From Erpobdella octoculata (lineage: Eukaryota > Annelida > Clitellata > Hirudinida > Erpobdellidae): DNA of 64,000 nt. Numbering within the stretch: the stretch's first letter is position 1; each line of letters begins with the position of its first letter. Both the position numbers and the translations under genes were made by a program. Positions 13,576 through 26,362 of this stretch are shown one piece after another. Location: positions 10,782,356-10,846,355 of the forward strand of contig OZ022241.1 of the NCBI GenBank assembly GCA_963978895.1, read 5' to 3'. The notes under the pieces were generated by a model. The model saw nothing but the letters and a program-made list of their open reading frames with translations, was not told the origin of the DNA and ran no database searches.

Positions 13576-14140
13576 ATTTTCTTAACTGGACGGCAAATGG
13601 CAATTGACTTTTCGTCAATGTAGAAGTATTTAGATCAGTTTTGTGTCATGCACAGATATCAAGTGATAGAATTGTTTATTGTGCTCCTGCAAAGTGACTC
13701 TTTTCGTTAGAGTTTTTCGAGTTGCTGGCTATCGCTTTTTTATAAGGTTCGCGAACAGCAGCTACAATTTTGAAAGAAAAGTTTATTTTGATTCGACAGA
13801 TGTCTCGCGAATGAAATTGAATGTTTTTGCGATAGAGAGTTTTTAAGAAGAAACCTTCAACTCTTTGATAATAAATATTTATATATACTATATATGTAAA
13901 ACAAAGATTTGGATTGGTTGTTTGTTTGTTTCTTATAATAATCTGAACGCCACAATCGATCTGATTGGAATTTGATACACTCGAGGAATTAAGAGTCTAA
14001 CAAGAAAAAGAGTTTGAATTTTGCTCTTTAGTTTACGTTGTATGACCAAAAACTATTTTAGTTATGATTTGTTGCATTACCTGCGAGACTATATAATACT
14101 AGAGGTAGTCAGTCAGAAATGACAGATTTTCAAACTATCA
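13576..14140 (+). other. Presumed protocadherin 3-prime flank
   Basis: Follows the TAA at 13573-13575. AT-rich, with AATAAA-type words near 13870. No other gene is seen. Confidence 0.4.
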
Positions 14141-14159
14141 TTTTATATAATTTTGATAA

Positions 14160-15390
14160 GGGCCTGCGTTCGATGCGGCTTTGTGCGCATTATGCGAAAA
14201 TCGCAAAAATTGTGCGCAATTTTATCCGATCCGAACAGGTTCAAAGAAAATATTTTATTTGATGCGCACTCATTCGCAAGTGCGCACAAGAACAAAAATT
14301 GTTTAAAATAAAAGCGCACAATTTCGCACAAAACCGAATAATTTCGCACAAAAACCAGAATAATTGAGCACAAAAACCAGAATAATTTTATATTTACTAA
14401 TTAAATTTACTTTTTTTATAATTTTGTTTAATAATAGCCAGCATGGAACAGTTGTCTGCATGAAGGTTTTCTCTAGAATTTGTGATTATGTTCCCAGAAT
14501 TTGAAAACAATCTTTCACTGGAAGCACTTGTGGACTTGTGAGTGGTATGGACAAATATTCTCTTACAAGTGATGAGAGAATAGGAAAAGTGGTAGAGTTT
14601 TCATGCCACAAATTAAGTATTGGAGTTTTCCTATTAGTAAAAGTAGTTTTGTAGAGGATATTTCACAGAAGAAGTTGTAGTTTTTTTGCCCATTTTGAAA
14701 CATTTTTTACAAAGATTGCATTTCGCCGTGTAACCATCGATGGATTTACTTTTCTTGAAATACCTCCATAACATGTTACTTGACATTTTATTATAATTAC
14801 TCTTGCTTCCTTCACTAAAACCGCTAACATCATCCTCAGAACCGATCGCTGACATTGCAAGCTAAAATTGACAACGGAGAAGAGAATCGGAAAAGAAAGA
14901 TAGTAACGCAATCACGCAATCGTTTGAGTGTTGTCGGTGTCACCAAAACAAAAACAAGAAACTCTTTTATAAAGTTTTTTATGACGAAAAGTTTCAAATA
15001 AAAATGAATTTATGTCAAAAATTCAAAATAATAATTTTTTATACTAATTTTCAAAAGAATTGTAATTAAAAAATGCCTAATGACTCACCTTAAAAAATGT
15101 CGGTATAAAATTTTCCATTCACATCAAATAATTGCAAACAATTTTCCATTCCCATCAAATAATTGCAAACAATTTTTCAAATAATTAAATAATTGCAAAT
15201 AATGCGAAAAATTGCGCACATATGCGTAATTGTTCGCTATTTATTTGAAATTATTCGCAGTGCGCACAAGTTGTGCGCATTTATTTAAAAAATGCGCATT
15301 CAAATAAATAAAAATTTTGTGCGCTATTCGCAATTGCTCGATGGTGCGAATTATTTTTATTTTATTTTATTTTATTCGAGTGCGCCCAGG
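14160..15390 (-). mobile_element. Degenerate hAT-type element with BED zinc finger
   Basis: On the minus strand, 14634-14855 encodes a BED-type zinc-finger start: WRYFKKSKSIDGYTAKCNLC with an aromatic pair and the C-x2-C half, typical of the N-terminus of hAT transposases. No remaining transposase is readable. Both flanks are packed with TGCGCA/GCGAA words (14160-14330 and 15200-15390), resembling subterminal transposase-binding repeats. Left (CCTGCGTTCGATG) and right (TCGAGTGCGCCCAGG) edges are partly inverted copies. Exact ends and target duplication were not resolved. Confidence 0.55.
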
Positions 15391-15415
15391 TGCATAAATT
15401 TTGCAATTTCATTTA

Positions 15416-15812
15416 CAGAGGCGGCGATTCAGCGAAATCTTTGGGGGGCGAAAATTTTTTAAATTCAACCTAAAGAATCTTATAACTCAAATGACCTTGC
15501 CAATATTCACTAGTATGTTGTATTTTCATATAAAACATATTAATCAAAAAACAGTATGCAAAAATATTAACTTTTACTTAATAAAAAAACGTTTAAATTA
15601 CGAGTGTAACAAAGAGTATCTAAAAGATTAAAAAATATTAGCAGAGATATATGATATAACTAAGTAGATATAATTCAAAATGTATGAAAAATACTACGTT
15701 TATTAACTAAATAAATGAGCTAATGAATATATTTTTTCTATTTTGTGAAAAAAATCTTGGGGAGCCGTCGCTTTCCCCCCCCCCCCCCATCCCCTCTCAA
15801 TCGTAGCCTCTG
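15416..15812 (+). mobile_element. Non-autonomous element, CAGAGGCGGCGATT family
   Basis: Begins CAGAGGCGGCGATTCAGC and ends with the inverted form ...CAATCGTAGCCTCTG. The AT-rich core has no coding capacity. The same family occurs at 29454-30957, 29651-30726 and as a fragment at 36876-37015. No matching flanking duplication is visible here, so this copy is old or altered at an edge. Confidence 0.7.
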
Positions 15813-15864
15813 ATTGCATGCAGCACCACCTACCAGCATTACTCAAAACACGAGTTTGATATGA

Positions 15865-16150
15865 ATGAAGAATTCACAAACTTTTGAAAGGTTTGATAGC
15901 AAAAATGAGAGAAGAAAGCAAAACATCGAAAAAGAAAGCGAAGAAAAACTATTTCACGATGGTCAGGTCTGCCCTGAAAACGGAATGGCAGCAGCCGTTG
16001 CGGCGATGCTGCCAGTAAACAGCGTAAAAATGAATGGAAAACGGGGATCTTCTGGTAGTAGTTTGCCTGAGTGTTGTCTGGATGACAAAGCTATTGAGAG
16101 CTTGGTCGCAGAGATGGCTGAAGCAGTGGTGAACACGGTTCTGGACCAGC
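15865..16150 (+). pseudogene. 5-prime half of an open frame split by a hAT element
   Basis: A 95-codon plus-strand frame of balanced composition runs without stop to the hAT target site. Removing the element and one 8-bp target copy joins codon CAG (16147-16149) and base 16150 to 17231, in frame, giving a 157-codon frame ending at 17418. I do not recognise the protein: the first half is charged (ERRKQNIEKESEEK), then Ala/Ser-rich with an acidic helix (IESLVAEMAEAVVNTV). It could be a disrupted host exon, a retrogene or an older transposon gene. I class it as a pseudogene because of the insertion and the downstream stops. Confidence 0.55.
16143..16150. repeat. Left 8-bp target-site duplication of the hAT element
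   Basis: GGACCAGC, identical to 17223-17230. An exact 8-bp duplication is the hallmark of hAT transposition. Confidence 0.9.
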
Positions 16151-17222
16151 CAGAACCGTGTTCACCATTAGGCTCATAAAGCTATAGCCTTAGGCCCTGA
16201 AAAAAAATCAGCCCTGAAAATATTGGCCCTGCAAATATTCGGCCCTAAAAAATATCAGCAATGAAAATATCGGCCTTGAAAAATATTGGCTCATTGATTA
16301 TCTGTGTAAATATTGATATTCTTGATCGATAACCGGTAAAAGCAGAGACTAATGTAATGAACTATATTATCAGGGGCGTGTTATGGAGGGAGCATCGCAG
16401 TTCTGCACAGGGGGAAAACGCAGATTGCAAAAATGGTAATATTTTAGCCATAATGTGGACCCAATATACGTATTTACACACTTGAGCTCGAAATTCAAAA
16501 CAAAAAAAGACTGAAAAGAGAAAGAAAAAAATGAAGCATTTCGAGTTCAAACGCTCATCCCAATTACTGATAAACTAATGCAAGAGTTGTCAAAACGGAT
16601 CGTAGCCTACGAAATTATTAATAAAGTGTTTGCTATCATAAGGAAGTTTCCAGCTAATTTGTCTGCATCAGAAATTGATGAAGGTGTTTGAAATGTATCC
16701 TGATTTTAAGGAAGATTTTTTACAGAAATATAAGCAATTTGTAACATTTGTAAAATAACCTCTAAAGAAAAAAATTCTGAAACCAAATCTATGTGGTTGT
16801 ATAAAATTATTGTTGAAACAAATGTCAGTGAAAGTTTTCCAAATGTTTAAACAGCTCTGCGTTTGTTTTTGACCCTCATGGTCACTAACTGCAGTGGAGA
16901 ACGATCGTTTTCTGTTCTTAAACGAATTAAGAACTACTTACGTTCTACCATGTCCCAGACATTGTTCGAAGTTTGAACCTTGATGAAATTATTTATAAAT
17001 TTTCAAGCACCAAGACCAGAAAAAACAATTTTGAACATTTAAATAACTTTGATTCATTTACTAGTATTCAAACGGGAATTTATATTATAATACGTTTTCT
17101 TTTCGTTATTTTTAATAAATTTATGTTATCTAATTTTTGTTACTTGAAGTCATTTTTTTCGTAATATTAGGCCCTTCTTTAGTAACCAGCCTTAGGCCCA
17201 CAGTACCCTTAATCCGGCCCTG
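16151..17222 (+). mobile_element. Degenerate hAT transposon, 1072 bp, with target duplication
   Basis: Bounded by GGACCAGC on both sides. The right end is ...AATCCGGCCCTG, i.e. inverted CAGGGCCGGATT, a classic hAT terminus; the left end starts CAGAACCG. Transposase relics on the plus strand: around 16570-16690 (DKLMQELSKRIVAYEIINKV) and around 16860-16975 (MVTNCSGERSFSVLKRIKNY), the latter being the conserved C-terminal dimerisation region of ZMYM-like hAT transposases. Several stops and frameshifts lie between them and the N-terminal part is missing, so it is inactive. 16185-16290 is a degenerate GGCCCTGAAAATAT repeat. Confidence 0.9.
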
Positions 17223-17230
17223 GGACCAGC
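17223..17230. repeat. Right 8-bp target-site duplication of the hAT element
   Basis: GGACCAGC, identical to 16143-16150. Confidence 0.9.
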
Positions 17231-18256
17231 GGGTTGCTAATGAAGAAAATTGTGTGGGTTGCTGCAGCAAAACCCAGTTTGAACCGGAGTCTACCAGCTG
17301 TGTCTCAGAACATGTGACAGATGACGGCCGGACAGAATGCACAGATCAGATAGGGCACGACGAAAACAAAGAAAGGAGACTTGATCCAGTCTTATGGAAA
17401 TGGAGCCGCCGAGGTTAACCCTGTAGCTCAGTGTTGCTGGACTCTGACAAATTCTTGGGAAGTCGTCGGGAAAGTTTCGGATATGCCTGGTGGTGCCGGC
17501 TTCCGGTTGAAGACAGCTTCTCAAGTTTAGAGGTCCGCCTGGATTTTTGTGAGCAGGCCGTAGAAGATTTGTGTCCAGGTGATGAGCGACTCGTGAATTT
17601 AAATGGTCTTTGAAATATCGCGGAAACCTCTCATATTTAAACTGCGAGGCTTGCTTGGCAGATGATCTTTTCGAGAAACAGGAAAATTGCTTGATCAAAT
17701 GTATTCACGAGAATCCTGCAGAAAAAGATTTAGAAAATATCGTGTTCGGTGGTGGCGGCATGACTGAGATGCGTGATGACGACACCTGTGAGGCGACGTT
17801 TGGGCAAGATCGGCAAGATGTTTTACAATATTTCCATGGTAGCCAGGATTTGTTAAGTAGTCATCAATTCCAGGACATTGTGGAAAAACTGGTCTTAGAA
17901 AAAATAATTTTGAAGAGGATGGACCGGAGCTTAAAATGCTGTTTAATGATCGGAGCGCCCAAGGAGTGATACTGCAACGGATGACTTAGCTAAGAAGGTT
18001 GTTACACCGGGTGTTGCGGGACAGGATAAAGGTCTGTTGTGGCGCTGGTGACAAATGTGGGAGTGTATGTATTGAAGCGACGGTTTTATTTGGAGTGTTT
18101 AAAAATACTTCTACAAATGCCAATGAGGCTGAGAGTCAGAGCGTTTTGGACTGGAATTTTGCGTTTAAAGGCCTGGAAAACGGTAGAAGGTTGGAAAGTG
18201 ACTGTGTCGTACAGTTGCGTGGAGCCGTCGGTGACATAGTGGGGAGCTCGCTGTGA
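17231..18256 (+). pseudogene. Decayed coding sequence downstream of the hAT insertion
   Basis: Continues the frame split by the hAT element. The stretch 17231-17415 is Cys- and acid-rich (ENCVGCCSKTQ, TECTDQIGHDENKE). A single TAA at 17416 is followed in the same frame by 65 more open codons to a TGA at 17611. Then the frame shifts: 17592-17967 (EACLADDLFEKQENC, GGGGMTEMRDDDTCEATF), and again at 17999-18256 (GDKCGSVCIEATVLFGVF). The region is richer in GC and acidic codons than its surroundings. The likeliest reading is one intronless coding sequence with one nonsense and at least two frameshift lesions. I recognise no domain. Confidence 0.45.
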
Positions 18257-19690
18257 TCAAAAGTCATCATGTAGGAAGAAATTTAGATGTAATGAGATGG
18301 CGTGCTTTTCCAGTCCAAAATGCACAATCGGAAGATCACACAAGCTCCAGCGAGACTGAAGATTGCTTCCGATTAGAAATTTTTTTTTTTTTTTTAGGAA
18401 ACTTGATTGCCGTTACTTCGGAAAATACGGCTTATTTATTAACGTTACCGTGGCATTTCCACGGATAACGACCCTGTCATTGTGATGTTACCATGGGCGA
18501 TGATACGGTTAACGCGGTGTAACCGTTGATTTTCGTCAGTCCCAGTGGTATTGGTATTAATTAATGCAATTCCCGTTACTGAGTCACCCTAAGCTCTAGT
18601 GGAAGACACGCACTGGTTAATGAGTTAATACAATTTGCTGCCTTTAAACGCTATCAGAAACTGGTGACTGTAAGCCAATAAACAGGGCTTACCAATATAC
18701 AGGCTTTTGCCGTCATTGAAACTTTCTCAAAAATTTCCAAACATAGAGATTGGGTTGCGCATGATGATCTGCGCATGATTGATGCCTCCGACTAGAGGAG
18801 CTTCTCAAAAAGCTAGGAATAGTCAAAGGAGGATTATGGTTCTCAAATAGGCATCCATAGGTTGCGTACGCCATAAAATCTAGTTTTTGACACCACAAAA
18901 CCAGATAATAAGAGTATCCTGTTAGTCCCTGCAAACTCTTTGTCAAAGAAAATGTTGTTAAGCTCTTTGCCGCTGAGATAAAATGAAAGGGAAAGTGACC
19001 TCATGATAACTAAAATTTACTTTCACTTCATTTGTAAGTTGAATCCGCTTTTAGAAAAAAAACCCAAGCGATACAAAAACATTTAAATTAACTTTTAACC
19101 CTAAACAAAAATATCATTACGTCTTTTTTTAGGTTTCCATGGCGATGGCATCGTGAAAAATATCAGACGGCGTACAGTTTTAATTTTTATTGTGTTTGTC
19201 GATCTTCGTAAGCGACGTTGAAATTGAATTCTTCAAGTAACAATTATTAAAAGATGGACGATTTTATGAAAACAACTCGTCCCAGTGAATTTTTGTTTTT
19301 TTTATTTGTGTTTGTGAAGGATTATAAAATTTCAAACGGTGAAATGACTTTCGTACAATCTCTAGTTTTACTTTGTTGAGCTCCGCTTCAATTCTTTAAA
19401 GTTGGCCTGTCACAATCTATCACAATCTATCACAATCTGAAGATTGTGATAGATTCAAACAATTGAAACTCTTATAAACACTTTCTTGTTGTAGCAAAGA
19501 CAATATATTTTCTCTTATAAACGACTAAAACTAAAAAGAGCAATTTTTAAAAGTTTATTCAAATAATTATAAATTTATCAAAAACATGATTTTATCTATA
19601 TTAACTTAAATAACTTTAACAAAAAAGTTGTATGCACTTATAGGTACACTGCTGAAAAAATTGACTTTAATGACTGTTTGAATTTTTAAC
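18257..19690. other. Gene-free region
   Basis: No convincing exon. Contains a T run near 18380, short inverted words around 18420-18490 and a tandem ATCACAATCT triplet at 19412-19440. Confidence 0.45.
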
Positions 19691-19693
19691 CAG

Positions 19694-19811
19694 AAATGAG
19701 AAGAAGTCAGGCCATGTTCCTGCGATCCAACTCAAGGAGAAACAACAACAGATCCTCCATCAACAAATGTTCAACTTGGCTCCGCTCGGAGAACTTCAAC
19801 CATCTCGATGA
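19694..19811 (+). CDS. Candidate Gln-rich exon, unassigned
   Basis: Preceded by a T-rich tract and CCAG. In one frame it reads 38 codons to a TGA with amphipathic Gln-rich character (IQLKEKQQQILHQQMF). An acceptor exists but no partner exon was found; it requires a phase-2 donor. It may be a terminal exon of the protocadherin or of another gene, or chance. Confidence 0.2.
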
Positions 19812-19867
19812 AAAAAAGTTTAAGAACTTTTGCTTGAAGGATAATTAATTTTTTAAGTTATGAATAT

Positions 19868-20406
19868 ACTAGCGGGTGTTGCCCGGAGTTTTTAGAGGGT
19901 TTTCTATTGTTTTTTCTCTCAAATTTTATCTTTTCGCTCCCCTTTTTTCCCCGCTTGCTTTCCCGTTCATTCTCCTGTTCGTTCTCGCTTTCCCACTTCC
20001 TCTCCCTTTCTCGCTTGCTCTCCCGCTCTCACTCGCTTTCCCAATGCCGCTCGCTTTCCCGCTCTCGCTCCTTCTCTCACTTGCTTTCACGCTCCCGCTT
20101 TTTTTCTTTCTCTCCTAACTTCTTTTTGCCCATAAAACGTAAAACAGATTTATTAAACTAGACCTTTAAACGTTTTTACGTGGACTAAATTAGAATTTTG
20201 TTATGCAATAACCTTTGATGTTCGTACATAGGCACTTTTGGCCTGGGAGGTTTTTTGGCCATGAAAGAATATAAAAAAAATAAAAAACTATACTTTAACT
20301 TTTTCTCCTCTTTGAGATCTACATCCATGCCAAATTTAGTTAAAATTGGTCCAGCGGTTTAGATTTGTATAAAAGACAGACAGGCAGACAAACAATCACA
20401 GTCACA
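19868..20406 (+). mobile_element. C/T-rich dispersed element, copy 1
   Basis: Family layout seen repeatedly in this window: a head ACTAGCGGG..GTTGCCCGG, TTTTCTATCG, a long array of CTCGCTTTCCCGCTC-type words, then CTCCTAACT..CCCATAAAACG, TTACGCAATAACCTTTGATG, TTGGTCCAGCGGTTTAGATT, and a PuAGACAGACA tail. This copy is nearly full length and runs directly into the (CATA)n array. No coding capacity is visible, so it is probably a non-autonomous retroelement; class not established. Confidence 0.65.
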
Positions 20407-20858
20407 CATACATACATACATACATACATACATACATACATACATACATACATACATACATACATACATACATACATACATACATACATACATACATACA
20501 TACATACATACATACATACATACATACATACATACATACATACATACATACATACATACATACATACATACATACATACATACATACATACATACATACA
20601 TACATACATACATACATACATACATACATACATACATACATACATACATACATACATACATACATACATACATACATACATACATACATACATACATACA
20701 TACATACATACATACATACATACATACATACATACATACATACATACATACATACATACATACATACATACATACATACATACATACATACATACATACA
20801 TACATACATACATACATACATACATACATACATACATACATACATACATACATACATA
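20407..20858. repeat. (CATA)n microsatellite, about 450 bp
   Basis: About 113 near-perfect tetranucleotide units, the longest simple array in the window. All six frames are wholly or partly open (poly-IHTY, poly-MYVC), which is an artefact. It sits on the tail of the dispersed element. Confidence 0.97.
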
Positions 20859-21238
20859 CGTATAATAACCCGACCGGACCGAGCCGCGAAAAAAATTAAT
20901 AAATTACAATAATTTAACAGGTAACGTATACTAATCGCAAGCCATGCAAGTTTTGTATTATCACCTTTGCGTAACAAATAACACAAATAGGTCATTTTAT
21001 TGGTGAGTGTGTAAGCTAGACCACTAATCCGCCTGATTATCTGGCCGGACCGAGCCACGAACGAACTAAAATAATTAAGCCTCCTTCGGCCAAAGAAATC
21101 ACATTTGGAAAGCTAAAAAAATAACTTGTTAGAGTTTATTCAATACGTGTAATGTCCAATGGATGAATTGATCGCTCTCGTTTGTATATGTATATACACT
21201 AGGTAAATTTAAAATCAATCCAGGAATTTGAAATCATA

Positions 21239-21372
21239 AGCCAGTACCCGAACCCGAACCCGGTTTTTGGAAAACTACAAACCCGAACCCGAACCCGAAA
21301 ACCTGAGTTTCACAAACCCGAACCCGAACCCGAAAACTCTAGTTTCACAAACCCGAAAACTCCAAAAAGTAC
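21239..21372. repeat. CCCGAA-rich degenerate repeat
   Basis: Clusters of (CCCGAA)n interrupted by AAAACTCTAGTTTCACAAA words. The opposite strand is G-triplet rich. Confidence 0.6.
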
Positions 21373-21539
21373 TACCCGTGACATCCCTAGTATGTATGTA
21401 TGTGTGTGTGTGTTATTTTTATCTTTGTTAAAAATGTACCGTTTCCTTTAAAAGTAACTTAATCAAGTGTCGTAGCCTAAATTACTTTCATCAAATACCA
21501 ACTTAGTTGTCGTCCCTTGCCAAATAAAACTTTACATTA

Positions 21540-21700
21540 ATGATAAATTGACGGGAGAGCAACCGGAACGTGAAAACAACCGGAAACGGGATAGTAAACG
21601 GGAACGGGAGAGCAAACGGGAACGGTAGAGCAAGCGGGGAAGGAAACTGGAGCCAGAGAGAAGAACGATAGAAAAATTTAAAAAAACCCGGGCATTGTAC
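21540..21700 (-). mobile_element. C/T-rich dispersed element, copy 2 (fragment)
   Basis: Inverted orientation: GAACGGGAGAGC words, AACGATAGAAAAA, then AAACCCGGGCATTGT, corresponding to the head of the family. Confidence 0.55.
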
Positions 21701-21924
21701 GCTCGATTGCTTTTCAAGACTGATTTTTTAAATTGTCATAATTTTGTACATTAAACTCTTAGTAAAAAAAAACAAAATAGTTTAAAAGGCAAAACAAAGT
21801 TTGCTGGGTCAACTAGTCAACTAGTATATTTATATATAAGTTAATTTGGTTGGTTGATTGATTGATTGATAATAAATTGTATGAAGTATGCATTATTATA
21901 AATAAGTTCGAAATCATTCACCAG

Positions 21925-22477
21925 GTACTACGACAGTTTGGACTCTTATGATGAAATTCAGCGACCAACTCGAGCATGTACCACGTATGAACATGGCTTC
22001 CATTTTTCAACAAAAACGAACAACAATAATAATAATAACAATAATAATAATAATGATGGCAATAACAATGATGACAACTGCGAAAGCATGGAAGACGATG
22101 TGAATTGTACATTGTTCGATCCTGCTGCAGCGATGATTGATTCTGAAAACATAAACAACTGCAGCCTTTCTTTAAACGAAGGAGTTCTACAATCCTCTCA
22201 GTCGACGGTTTCTGGTTCGAGGCCTACGACTTCAAAAAGATCTGAAGGTGTCTTAAATACAAACGATAAAAAATTCATGAAACTGCAGAGCGATATCGAT
22301 CCTATGAAAAATCAACTGCACGGAGACTGTGCTACTGATTACTACAAAAATGCTGTTAACGAAAGCCAGGTAGGACAGGAGCAAAGAAATATTCGCAACA
22401 TCGGCATGGGGCGAGCTTGCACTCTCACTTTAATCGCTGCTCTATGCGCTTTCTGGTACGTTGATTTGTGCCCCTGA
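21925..22477 (+). CDS. Candidate exon of an unidentified gene (Asn/Asp-rich)
   Basis: An acceptor-like TTCACCAG at 21917-21924 is followed by an open plus-strand frame to TGA at 22475-22477. It starts YYDSLDSYDEIQRP, carries an (AAT)n-encoded poly-Asn run, an acidic Ser-rich middle, and ends in a hydrophobic stretch (TLTLIAALCAFW). It resembles a low-complexity cytoplasmic tail more than random DNA, and lies 8 kb downstream of the protocadherin on the same strand. It needs a phase-2 donor, which the last protocadherin exons do not offer, so the link is unproved. Confidence 0.3.

Positions 22478-26362
<3,885 letters not shown>

Noticed and set aside
16128..16166. Hairpin read as a transcription terminator
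   Set aside because: It is formed by the hAT end and its flank and has no T run; bacterial terminator logic does not apply here.
17291..17698. 135-codon minus-strand frame
   Set aside because: Antisense to the Cys/acid-rich plus-strand coding remnant; composition (Arg/Ser/Leu/His) is what an antisense shadow gives.
19694..19811. Firm assignment of the Gln-rich exon to the protocadherin
   Set aside because: Phase does not match any available donor of that gene.
20340..21058. Long MYVC and IHTY open frames
   Set aside because: Pure translation of the (CATA)n microsatellite; no coding evidence outside the array.
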